A stretch of DNA of 64,000 nucleotides from NCBI RefSeq assembly GCF_002127325.2, contig NC_035434.2, forward strand, positions 75,219,262 through 75,283,261, read 5' to 3'. Under the pieces are notes generated by a model. That model ran no database searches. It was not told the origin of the DNA and saw nothing but the letters and a program-made list of their open reading frames with translations. Position numbers and translations under genes: made by a program. This document shows positions 33,168 to 43,538 of the stretch, in pieces. The stretch is from Helianthus annuus (Eukaryota > Streptophyta > Magnoliopsida > Asterales > Asteraceae). How positions within the stretch are numbered: position 1 is the first letter of the stretch; every line of letters starts with the position of its first letter.

Positions 33168-33449
33168 GGGGACCCGGGGCGGTCCGTGGTAAGCCCCCAT
33201 CGCTCGTGAAATTATAACGCATACCGCCGCCACCATACTCCATCACGCGTGAACTTTATAACGCGTGATAACTTGAAAAAATTGTTGAATGTTAGAGAGA
33301 ATGTGAGGGAAATTGTTGGGTGTGGTGAGTGATGGACATTTCCACTAAAATCCACCACTAGTAATGGAATAAAGCTCGATGACATGGCGGAAATTGATTA
33401 AATACTGTAAGTGATGAGTGAGTGGTGAGTGATGGACGCCCCTACCCCC
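33168..33449. mobile_element. TTA-flanked MITE (Harbinger-like)
   Basis: It starts ggggacccggggcggtcc and ends with an imperfect mirror (gtgatggacgcccctaccccc). TTA occurs immediately outside both ends (33165-33167 and 33450-33452), the 3-bp target pattern of PIF/Harbinger MITEs. Length 282 bp, non-coding. It begins six bases after the SINE-like element. Confidence 0.55.
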
Positions 33450-33452
33450 TTA

Positions 33453-35012
33453 ATATTTCTAAATAATACTTGAGATTTGCCAATACCAAAATTGAATTTA
33501 AAGTCATAAGTTTGATAGATTGTCGTTGGGATGGAAGATAACAAAGCCGCCTATGTTGACCATTGCGTGTTCATATACAACATTTGAACCGTAATCCAGT
33601 CAGAGCATTTAGTTGTTTTATTTTTTAATTATTATAACCTTCCACTTTCTCTCGATTCATTTAGCTAAAAACATGTTTTTTTCCTTTTGGGTTGAGGTCA
33701 AACCAACTACATCTGACTTACAACATTATTTTATTAAACATCTACTGTGACAAGGAGATTCACATGAACGAATTTAATAAATGTTTAATGTAAGCATGCT
33801 TATATAAGAGGCATGGAAGTTGCCTTTTTACATTGCTCTGAAGAAATATTTATGCAGTTAACAACTTGCGTTAGTTTTTTAATGCAATCAAAATTTCCCA
33901 AGATGTTTTTTGAAGTTGAAATCTTTAATGTAACAGTAACATGATAGCAACGACTAAATGAAATTACTAAACCGTTGAAACAAGTTGGACCGTTGAAACC
34001 AACGCAAGTCGCTAGTCTAAGACCGTTTGAAATTCACACGATTCGATTTTTAGAAGTTTGGCTGTTTTAATGTCCTGATGGCGGTTTGGTGGTTTGACGG
34101 CTTGGCCAAATGTTTGTAATCTGGAACCAACTGTATACCCTTTTAAAATCAACATTTGGTTGGTTGGTCTACTATTCAAGAATTTAGATTTCGAAGAATT
34201 TTGAGGAACGTAAAAATGCAAAACCTTAAAGAGGGTAACACTAGTAGCCAATTAATAGTTGTTGAACATATACATATGAAAAACAGAAGTATAACACATC
34301 AACATACACGAATCTCATCACAAATTACAGTTCATATAGAACAAACGACTGATCAAAGATCAAACAAACAAGCGTGGTATAATAAATTACATGAAGAAAA
34401 GATTTCAGAAGAAGAAAATGTCATCAATACTTTTTAGATTACCTTTTGATGATGTCGTAAAGATCTTGAAGAGTCCCTGTCGTTTCGTTGTCGCAATTTG
34501 AATTACGAAGATGTAAATGACCGATTAGGATTTAGGGCTATTACCATATTTCATATAAGGGTTCTAATGGGCCTTGAAACTGTGACCCATTCTTAAAGTT
34601 AATTTGATCAAATATATGGGCCTTTATTGAATTGTTCAATAACATTTGGTTATTTAAACCCCAAATTGAATAGTCCATTTAACTAGGTCATGCTGAATTG
34701 TACAATAACATTGGGCCTTTACTGAATTGTATACTAACAATGTGTCAAAACAATTAAGGTCATGTTTTAATTATTAGACAACATAAAATTAGATCATGCT
34801 TTCATTTTAGACAACATATTATCAATTACTTAGCTTATTTCTATATCAAACCTGAACTAATAATTTTTTCGTAACATAGTAATGAAATTTTTATGTCCTA
34901 ACACATACTGTCTTTAACATTGTTTTATAAAGATATGTAACTAAACGCAAACAATTTAAATGATATATTATAATCTATTTTTTAGTATTTGATTTCGATC
35001 GTTATTAAACTT
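33453..35012. other. unassigned AT-rich sequence upstream of a Helitron-type end
   Basis: Probably the body of the Helitron whose 3' end is at 35043, but no 5' TC terminus could be fixed. On the minus strand about 34515-34447 reads open through RNSNCDNETTGTLQDLYDII and stops at an AAG/GTAATC donor-like site, which may be a captured exon end. The reading frames at 34012-34437 have no recognisable features. Confidence 0.4.
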
Positions 35013-35043
35013 ACCCGTGTGTTCACACGGGTCTTACTACTAG
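35013..35043 (+). mobile_element. Helitron-type 3' terminus (hairpin plus CTAG)
   Basis: The perfect hairpin acccgtgtgttcacacgggt (35013-35032) is followed after seven bases by CTAG at 35040-35043 and then T. This is the classic 3' end of plant Helitrons: a GC-rich 16-20 bp hairpin about 10 bp from CTRR, inserted before T. Confidence 0.7.
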
Positions 35044-36640
35044 TAAATTGTTAAGATGATTAATGAAAGCGTTAATAAAAATGGTAGATGTTTCAAAAAA
35101 AAAAAATGGTAGAATAAATTGTTTATCTCTTGTAGCATGTAATTTAATGCTGATGAAACGGGGTTAACCGAGAGGTTAGTTCACGGGTCGAGTCTCGTCA
35201 AGCACGGTTAATCCCTCCTTTCTTCGATCGATAGCTGGATCATCCTCTAATTTGTCACCTGCACAGTGAAACACATCGTGACTCGCCATAAGGGTGGAGG
35301 GAGTGGTCAATCACTATTAGGGTGTTTGAGTTATTCTCTAGACAATAATATCATGCCATGTCAAGTCCACACTCCACTCCTCATTTTGCACTTAATCACT
35401 GGCAATGGTCAAACAAATGGAGAGTGGTAAACAATTTTTTTTTTTAAAAGATAAATTTGTGATTGGTTGGAAGGGGTTGGGACCCACCATTAATTCCCTC
35501 ACCCTCCCACCTCTCTCCTCTTCAAACCTTCGGTGAATACTCACCGATCAAGTCCCTCACCATTCACCGAAGAGATGTCACCGAAGGGGTGGCAATGGCT
35601 CCCCGTGCAGCAACCCAAGTCCCCGATTCCCCTCCCCGCTATGACTTCGTCTCACCTAAGGAGAATGAGGTGGGGGTTGCTCCTTGTTACCACTCTCCGG
35701 TGTGAGAATAAGCTTTGGAAGAAAGATAAGTGTTTAAGTAGTAATTATGAGAGAGCAGTTTAGCGTTACCTCAAACCTGGTACAAGATGGGTATTTATAG
35801 CTGAAGAGTGAAGGAGAATGACCAATGGGCCGCTTGATGGGCCCCGGGCCCGACTGACAACTTGCAGCTTTTCGTAGACTTGATAGTAGCGCAGGTCACG
35901 AGAGTGTTGGGCGCACGCGGAGGTGTTGCCACGTGTCCCGTTGTAGCAATCACGCGAAGGAACACCCGCCACGTGGCCTGCTAGGGTTGTCAGTCTGTTC
36001 ATCAGCTTTTTGCATATGGGTTGGGCAGTTGTGTATTAGGCAGTTAGCTGGCCACTGTTGTCAGTGTCCAGGCTTACCACTTGCTGGTTGGTCACGAAAG
36101 TCAAAGTGACAGTTCCACTTGTATAACAATAGGATGCGGTCTTGCGCAGCTTTGCTTTGTGCAGTAAACCGTGCACATATAAGCCAACACATTTGTATGC
36201 CGCTCTGTGCGTCCTTCGCCGTCTTGCGCGCGCCCGCGCAGGTTCGCAACATGGAAATGTGTTTGACAAAACGTGAATGTGTAAATTACTATCGTCTTTG
36301 GTGGTAATCACCACATCCCGTGTATGTTGACGAAAACAACCATTTTCATACACAAGGTGAGTTTTCTCATCTTTCCCCGAGTGGGAAAGCAAACCGGGTT
36401 CGTGCGTGCCCGCACGAACTGAGGCAAGTCCTTTGTCGATTGGGACAATGAGCCGGGTGATGGTCACTCGCGCCCAAGCCTGGTGCGAGATTCGGGACCA
36501 TACCCCTTCAAGTCCCCCAATCCAGTGTTGCTTCCACGCGCAGGTTGCAAGTGGGTGGAATGCTAGACAAATGGTTGAATGTGTGTCCTTGAAATCAGTT
36601 TGGAGAAGATACTAGGCTGAAACCTTTTGCTCCTGCTTCA
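35044..36640. other. unassigned region with LTR-like and GC-rich parts
   Basis: 35460-35700 holds a self-repeating stretch (ttcaccgaag and caccgaaggggtggcaatgg). From 35700 a TATAAATACCC box can be read on the minus strand near 35795, below GC-rich sequence with two ccacgtg motifs, which resembles an LTR promoter. A 143-codon minus-strand frame (36036-36467) has no recognisable domain and a run of Arg-Ala residues from a gcgcgc repeat. I do not believe it is a gene. No LTR ends were found. Confidence 0.35.
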
Positions 36641-36817
36641 TGTTTATGAATTGGTTGGTTGACATTTGTCAATACAGAAACTTAACAAGAGAAGTAACTA
36701 AAAAAGCGGTATTTACCCCTGCACCGGCCGGTGCAGGTGTTACCACCTTGTCGGTGCTTTATGTTCATCAATTGGACATGAATTGATGATCCCTTCTTGT
36801 CTAGTGGTTCGTGTTCG

Positions 36818-37140
36818 TCAATTGGTTATCTGTTTTGATGTTGATTTCCTAGTTTGGGCGTTTGTTTGAGCTTCTTTTTGATAGTGCAAGTCGTCTATCA
36901 TCAGTCGTGCTTGCTCAAAAAACGCAACATAACTTTTTTTGAAAACAATGGGTAGATAAACAAAGTCACAAGCAGAGTTGTTACCGCCATTGTTGAGTTT
37001 CTTGTTCTCAAGTTCACATTGATTATCGAGAGTCTGCATCAATAGCTTTCGAGTATCTGTTTCAGCTGCTTGATGTTCATTAACTAGTAGTTTGTCTGAG
37101 TGTTCTTCCTCTTTGAATAAATGTGATTTATTTAAAAGTA
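36818..37140 (-). pseudogene. coding-like fragment, not recognised
   Basis: The minus strand stays open for about 107 codons (from near 37140 to a stop at 36818) and reads NEHQAAETDTRKLL, QTLDNQCELENKKL, then FVYLPIVFKKSYVAFFEQAR. The composition (charged helix, then a hydrophobic-aromatic stretch) looks protein-coding rather than random. The ATG at 37042 is internal, so the fragment is 5'-truncated. No family assignment; a transposon gag-like or transposase accessory fragment is possible. Confidence 0.35.
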
Positions 37141-37295
37141 AAGAACAGTGAAACCAGTTGTTCTCACTGTAGGAAACCGCGTTGCGTTGGCTGACGCAGG
37201 TGGGTTTGTTGCGGTGTCGTGGTCCACCATCTTTTCATGCGGTCAAAGTGAAACTTGGTGTGTGAACCGCTGGCGTTGTGGCTTATGGTGTATAT

Positions 37296-37535
37296 TTCCC
37301 ATAGCCACCGTTTCCATAGTCACATGTGGTTGCGCTTTGCTTTTCCCATAGCCACCGTTTCCATAGTCACATGCTGTTGCGGTTTGCATTTTCCATAGCC
37401 ACCGTTTCCATAGTCACCGCGGTTGCGGTTTGCATTTCCCATATCCAACATTTCCATAGTCACATGCGTTTGCAGTTTGCATTTCCCATAGTCACCGTTT
37501 CCATAGTCACATGCGGTTGCGGTTGCAGTTTGCCT
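37296..37535. repeat. 48-bp tandem repeat (ccatagccaccgtttccatagtcac)
   Basis: Five copies of a unit of about 48 bp: catagccaccgtttccatag, then tcacatgcggttgcggtttg, then catttcc. Copies vary at about 10 percent of positions. It lies 300 bp upstream of a TATA box. Confidence 0.9.
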
Positions 37536-37844
37536 TTTCGCATGAACCGCAAGTGAAAATGGAAAAGGTGTTTGGTTATTTGATGTGTAGTGAAACCGTG
37601 TGTACCGCAGGTGGAAGTTGGTGGGATTTGGCTGGTGAAAGGTTGATGTGACGGCGACTGCTGCACTACCCGAGGCATTAATTGGATTGTAGCAGCAACT
37701 TAACGGTTGTCCATTGTCAGGCGCGTGGAGTGTGACGCGCGCGTGGTAACCGTCAATGAACCATCGCTTGCCAGCTGGCGGTCATTGATTAGCGCATAAG
37801 GCGCACGTTTCTGCGGTCACATCCCTTGCATTAAATGCGAATGG

Positions 37845-37852
37845 TATATAAA
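37845..37852 (+). promoter_or_regulatory. TATA box (TATATAAA)
   Basis: A good plant TATA box followed by pyrimidine-rich leader sequence and a small ATG frame at 38007. It may belong to an LTR (U3/R) or to a lost gene. Confidence 0.4.
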
Positions 37853-38006
37853 GGGATAACCCTTAGGGTTTCCCTTCACTTGTTTTCAAAATTCAAAAAA
37901 TTGTCGTCCATCCTCCTTTCCTATCATCTTCTCCGACCAGTATCTGTGTTTTCTGGCGACTTCCAGTCACCTTTTCTTCTTCCCACTTCATATCTAATTT
38001 CTGCTG

Positions 38007-38159
38007 ATGGCATCACCATCAGTACCATCTTCACCACCGTCATCGCCGGTGGAGGAAAATGTTGAGAATGTCGATGCAGCGGGCCTTGCCGGTGTTGAAG
38101 TGAACGGTAGGGTCTTTCTGGCAACTGATGTTGAATGTCAGGATGCCAGAAGAATATAG
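38007..38159 (+). CDS. small ORF (50 codons) downstream of a TATA box, unknown
   Basis: The first long-enough ATG after the TATA box opens MASPSVPSSPPSSPVEEN and closes VECQDARRI before TAG. A Ser/Pro-rich start followed by acidic residues is common at the N-termini of plant gag-like proteins, but 50 codons are too few to assign. The sequence after the stop is AT-rich with no continuing frame, so this may be the first piece of a decayed gag. Confidence 0.25.
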   Translation: MASPSVPSSPPSSPVEENVENVDAAGLAGVEVNGRVFLATDVECQDARRI

Positions 38160-38954
38160 AGCCTGTTTTCCGGCAGAGGGCGATAATGCCGCTGATGCCC
38201 GTGCCGGGTGAAATATAATACGTTTTCTTAGACAGTACAAATTCGAGTCACTTTACGTTTCAACACCGCCGCAACGCGCCGTAACATTTTTTAACTAAAA
38301 AACACTATTTTCTTACGTGTTTATTTTTATGTACATGCCGGTATAAATTCAAGTTGGTTTACATTTTGACTTAATTTTTTGCTAAAATATGTCGGGTCAT
38401 ATATCATACGTTTTACGTTTTTGTGCTTATTTTTATATACGTTTTCAGTTGTTCTACGTTTTGACGTAAATTACAATTAGCAAGTTATGTGAATAGTGCT
38501 TTCTTTGGCTTTTTTTTTCTTGTGTTTTTTTTTTCAGGAGTTCATTATTTTTATATTTTTTTTTTACTTTTCTGTATGCTACATGTTTTAGTTTTAGGTT
38601 TCTTTTTCATTAAAGCAATATTTAAAATAGCGTTTACGTTTTCATTTACAATTAATTTAAAATCAGTTCGCCCCGATGTCCAATTTGATTTATTTTTATG
38701 ATTTTCAGTGAATGTAAAATACATGTCGATATCCTTTTGAGCATATTTCTTTCTGTTAGTATACTGAACCAAAAAAAATCGACCAAAACCTCGTAATATT
38801 ACTAGTTCATTTTCATTTACAAAAAATGGTTTATGGTATTTGAGAGGATTGACCTGATATTTTAGAGTAGTTGACGGTTAAAATAAGATGTGATCGTTTC
38901 TATGAATTAAATTTATTAAAATTATCGTTTACCTTTATTCATGGGTGTTAATAT
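38160..38954. other. AT-rich stretch, nothing recognised
   Basis: Long T-runs and the recurrent phrase ttttacgttttg (38260-38470). No coding signal on either strand. Confidence 0.6.
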
Positions 38955-39347
38955 TCACACACCCCTCCCCTCTATTTTTCTAGAGTAAATTACAAGTTTT
39001 GTCCTTTATATTTGTCCCAAATTTCAGGTCTTGTCCTTTACCTTTAAAATTGATGACTTTTGTACTTAATGTTTGAAAAAGTTGCACGTTATGTCCTTTA
39101 GGACAAACTCAGTTATAATTTTCAGTTAAGTTATGACATGTGCACTACACATGAGGGTATTATTGTCTTTTTTCATCCAAATTTATAAATGATTTTTAGA
39201 AAAACAAATAAAACTATCCTGCAATTTCTCTCTCAAAACACACACTCTCTCTCTCTCTCTCTCTTTCCAACCACCACTTGCCATCACCTGCCGCCACCAC
39301 CTCCACCCTCACCTGCCGCCGACCACCACCACCACCACCCCGCATAA
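38955..39347. repeat. dispersed-repeat-like stretch with (CT)n and CCACCACC tracts
   Basis: It opens agtaaattacaagttttgtcc, a phrase I recognise as the start of a common plant dispersed repeat, and holds three ttgtcctttatattt-like echoes. A (CT)n microsatellite occupies about 39239-39266, followed by cacctgccgccaccacc repeats to 39340. Confidence 0.5.
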
Positions 39348-40091
39348 TGTCACACCCCAATCGATGGCGGAATCATCGGGGCGCGGCACTAGGCGAATCA
39401 GATTGCTCAAGAGAATCCATAACACTATGATGTGACAGTATTTTTAATACGTTTAATATCCCATACTATTAAACAAAATAATTCACAAATAGTCATACAG
39501 ATATCAAAATCCCTTAACACAAGTTCCAATCCGATAACCTAGATTTTATTGTTGTGGGTTTCTAGACTTCCTATCTTGATTTCAGCATAACAATCCATCA
39601 ACCTGTCACATACGTTAAAAATAAAAATCAATACATAAAGTAAAGGTGAGTACATAAGTTTGCATAGATATAGTATAAAAAGCGTTTACGCATAACCAGC
39701 ATGTAACACGTACCGCGTGAAAACATGTAGCTATCACAATGATACTAGCTACCCACGTGACTGCGAGTAAAGTATGCGCAACACAGGTTCACCGAAGCGA
39801 ACAAGTGAAGTAAAGTATGTGATCCTTAGCAACCCCTGTCTAAACAGGTGCTGAGTCCAAACTATAGTACTATCGTTGCTAAAGGCGGGAGGCAAGTAAT
39901 CACTGTCTAACATAGCAACAAGTATTCAACTAATCACGTATAGCATGTGGGAGCGGTTAGCGTTCATAAAGTGTTTGCTTTGTGTGTTGTGTTTTTGATA
40001 GAGAACGTATGTAACACCCAAAAGTGCGTTAAGCAAAAAAGGGTTCGAGTATACTCACAGTGCGTGTCTAGACAAGTAAACACGTTCTGAA
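39348..40091 (-). mobile_element. truncated chromovirus-type LTR (LTR4)
   Basis: It begins tgtcacaccccaatcgatgg with the same TGTCACACCCC opening and ggcgga.tc follow-on as the other long LTRs here, and has the ccatcaacctgtcacat..gtgagtacataagt block typical of them. It breaks off at about 40091 where the tandem retroelement begins. No primer-binding site on its left side. Confidence 0.55.
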
Positions 40092-40376
40092 TGGCTATGA
40101 CAATGTCTTCTTGTTTTTCAAGGGTAGCATTTTCCAGAACTCTCTATGGGTTTGTTGGTAAATGGGAGGATCTGCTATTAGCAAAGTTTTGTACTTTGAT
40201 GCAGATAAGGTGTCGATGATGGAATCAAAGGTGTTGGTGGTAGTGGGTTTTGTGAGTAGACCCAAGTAATTGTGAGGGGATTTGTATGGGATTTCAATGG
40301 GTTCAGCGGCCATTTGAGTGGCGTCTTTGGAAGCCGAGGATGAAGATGATTTTGATTTTGATTTTGATTTCGTCAT
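40092..40376 (-). pseudogene. N-terminus of the element ORF (left copy)
   Basis: It starts at ATG 40376 with MTKSKSKSKSSSSSASK, a Lys/Ser-rich tail, then EPIEIPYKSPHNYLGLL, TNTFDSIIDTLSASKYK and FWKMLPL. The encoded fold resembles the FWxxA and LDDxxG ORFs of Asteraceae retroelements that annotation pipelines often mislabel as longin-like. A one-base loss directly after FWK shifts the frame, and the right copy has the same lesion. The chosen start follows from conservation of both copies from this ATG; the longer upstream frame is not needed. Confidence 0.6.
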
Positions 40377-41540
40377 TTTGATGAAGAAGATCAAAGAATG
40401 ATTTGTGATGAAGAGTGGCAAACTGTTTTGAGAAGAGAATTTTTGGAATTCAATTCGACAGTGAAACCCTGTTTGGGGTTTTGGTTAGGGTTTTATTTAG
40501 AGAAAAAGTGAATGCTGATGTGGCAGCGGTTACAACGATCTGATGGCTAAAAAAAGAACATGTGCCAACCCCTGATGAAAGGTTAAATAATGGAGGACAG
40601 TTGTTTTGAGAGCCACTGATGGATCAACCATCAGTAGTTACAACGGTAACAAATGAAACAGTGGGTGATTTTTACTATCAGTGGGTAGCATATCAGTGGA
40701 TAGAACACTGATTTTGAACAACAGTGCTTATCAAGAATATGAGAGAGCAGGGGTTGACTTTCAGCAGTGGACAGACTTTAGAAAGTAGATGTTTGAGCAT
40801 AACAGTAGTTAAGGGTAAAGAAATGGTAAGGATTTGAAAGACCATTAAGTCAACAACTGTTAGTGCAATAGTGTTTGAACTTTTGACAAATAAAATTTGA
40901 GCATCTGCTTGTTCAGATGTGGGAATTGATTTTGTCTTGTGTAAACAGAATATCATGTCCAACATCTGTTAATATACATCTGCAGAAATGCTATACTTAA
41001 CAAATTACATTTTAGATGCAAATATCAAGTTTAATTTGTCAGCAGTTTTTCCAGGGATTTATGTTCTAGGTTTTACCACATGTTTTTGAAGCTTTTATAA
41101 ATTTCTGACAGTGGTTTAGTATCCCAGATGATGAAAACCTTTTTACTAAGGCTACTCATTTTGTGTCTAATTATTTGAATTAGAACATGAGTATCTCAGT
41201 AGTTTGAAATCTGTTAGCAATCTATTTTTGATCTGTGATAAAACAAACTAGAGATTGATATGACCTAGGCATTAGTACCTTTTCCTTTTGATCTGTTTTT
41301 AAGGATAATATCACCAACAAAAAATAGAGGTTCTATATCCTAACAGGAGATTGATACTTTTACTATAAAAAACAAGTAAAAGTACAAAATATATTATTCT
41401 TAAAAAAACAAAGAATAATATATCTTGTTTTATTGAGAAAAACCTTTTCAAGAAAAATTAAAGGTTATTCTGAAAACAACATCAAAAGGGGTCTGGTACA
41501 TTTTCTATTTTAAAACTCATAGTCACATCATTCTCAAGTT

Positions 41541-41549
41541 TTAGGAAAA
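41541..41549. repeat. left 9-bp target duplication (ttaggaaaa)
   Basis: Identical to 43530-43538. The uninterrupted site is present once in the right copy at 62777-62785. Confidence 0.95.
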
Positions 41550-43529
41550 GGGATTTTTACATATTTCCCCCTCCTAAGCCTCCTTATTACGTATTTCCCC
41601 AAACCAAAAAATCAATTACATATTTCCCCCTCCCTAACTCATATATATATTACATATTTCCCCTTTTCATTTAAATGACTCTTATTTATGACTATTTTAC
41701 CCTTAATGACTTATTAAATGAATATTTACATATTTCCCCATTCTAATATGTAATATCAATTACATATTTACCCAGATTATGTAGTATCACCCCAATTCTT
41801 TTACTTGTTACTCTTGTCAAACAATACACACAAAACCATAATATTCATAATAAAAACATAAATTTCGTTCAAAAACATAAATTCCGTTCATAATAGATTC
41901 CGTTCAAAAAACATAAATTTCGTTCATAATAAAAGCATAAATTCCGTTCAAACCTAATTCTTCTACTTTCACATATTTTTTGTACTCTTTCCTCGTCCCC
42001 TTTTACTTGTTGACGCTTGATGTTGAGTAGGATCTTCAGGTGCTAAGTTTTTGCATGTCCATACTCACCACATCGTGGACTTTTTTGTCGTTTTTAGGCT
42101 CGTCACCTGGTGTAATGTAGGCACTAAATCCAATGGACGCTTTGCACATGAAAAATATAACCAAACTGTCCACATGAACAAACAAATTAAAAAAAATAAC
42201 AAGTTCTACTTTGACTTTGCTACTAGAGAACCTGTTACAAATAATCACAAATTCACAATGTCTATGCAATTCATAATAATATTACCTGTATTTATAATCA
42301 TGCACCAGATATATATGATGAGTGTGTCAAGTACTTACACAAATGCAGTACTTGCAAAATCTTTAACAGTGAACCCAACTTTCTCAAACTTCATCAGGAG
42401 CAAAAACAACTTTATTATCCTCAAAACACCAAAAGAAAGCAAGCGAAAACCGGTTTTTACAACTTTAGGATCCGGGAACTCGATTTTGTCGAAATCGGTT
42501 AATTTCGAATAAGTATCAGTGGCTCCCTTGGCGGTATGCGACGGCGGTGGGATGGTCATTACGTCAGGGGAGGTTCCGGTGTACAAAAACGACAGGTCAA
42601 CATATATATCTCGCATTTAAGCGAAGAATCGATTGTTGGGACATGAACTTGAAGGGTTTCGTTAAAGATTAAACAAGATTTTGTGATTTTGTTATTTTCT
42701 CAAGATTAAACAAGAACCCTAGATGATGAAGCGTTTAAGATCAAGAATAAGCAGAAATTTGTGTCAATTTATATGCTTTTTACAACGTATTTTCACAAAA
42801 TTAACAAGAACCCTATATGATGAAGAACTAAAGCTCCATTAATAAGCAGAAAGAAGTGTCAATTTATAACCTTTTTGCAACTATTTTCACAAAATTGAAC
42901 AACAAAAGAACCCTAAAATGTGAACAAACAATGAACAACAAGAGCTCTAGAGTATGATTCTTAACTAATCAATGATCAATTTTGATTCAAGCCCAGTATA
43001 ATTAAAGCAAAACTCACCTCAATTACTAAAAATCAAACTATAATTCATGAAAACCGTAAACTAAATCAAACATCAAACCTAAAAAGGTGTAACAGGAAGA
43101 ACCCTAATCTTGATTTCAAGTTAATTTACATTTGATCATAAACCCATTTTAAATTCCAATTATAAACAAGCATAAGAATCGATGAACTAGTAAGATCGAT
43201 GTAGAAAAAAAAAATCGATGAAGAAAAAAAACACACAAGCATAAGGATCGAACCAATTATAATCGAACCAGTAATAATCGATGAACCAGTAAGAATCGAT
43301 GAACAGATAGATACCTGAAGATGAACGCCGACGTCGCTTTGGTGGGGGAGGAGAAGAAAGGTCGCATGTAGGGGTTTGGAAGACAACTGATATACGAATG
43401 GGATTTACGCAGGAGAATTTTGAGGGTAGTTAGGTAATTTCTCATAAAAGGGGAAATATGTAATATATTTTATGGTTTGGGGAAATATGTAATAAGGAGG
43501 CTTAGGAGGGGGAAATATGTAAAAATCCC
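41550..43529. mobile_element. MULE-like element with 9-bp target duplication
   Basis: The ends are exact inverted repeats for at least 40 bp (gggatttttacatatttccc, then cctcctaagcctccttatta). The subterminal part carries at least five copies of acatatttcccc on the left and three on the right. A 9-bp target duplication is the Mutator signature. The length is 1980 bp. No transposase motif could be read, but minus-strand coding-like segments are present (42335-42616 and about 41977-42270), so it could be a Pack-MULE or a deletion derivative. Confidence 0.88.
41977..42616 (-). pseudogene. coding-like segments inside the MULE-like element, not recognised
   Basis: The minus strand from 42616 opens with ATG and reads MRDIYVDLSFLYTGTSPDVM, then FDKIEFPDPKVVKTGF, up to a hydrophobic Leu/Ile stretch. 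A second block near 42110-41977 contains DEPKNDKKVHDVVSMD and, after a frame change near 42031, a basic end STSKRGRGKSTKNM before TGA. This could be first and last parts of one captured gene or of a decayed transposon protein. I do not recognise it. Confidence 0.4.
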
Positions 43530-43538
43530 TTAGGAAAA
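43530..43538. repeat. right 9-bp target duplication (ttaggaaaa)
   Basis: Partner of 41541-41549. Confidence 0.95.

Noticed and set aside
35160..35310. Possible tRNA-like or SINE promoter (gggtcgagtctcg resembles a B box)
   Set aside because: No A box at the right distance, no acceptor stem, no tail and no target duplication.
40693..40965. 90-codon minus-strand frame, also at 61930-62202
   Set aside because: It is open in both tandem copies only because the copies are nearly identical. It lies in the leader and has no recognisable features.
42036..42512. Plus-strand frame of 153 codons at 42051-42512
   Set aside because: It overlaps the minus-strand coding-like segments and has a low-complexity Asn/Lys composition. 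The minus-strand reading is the more protein-like.
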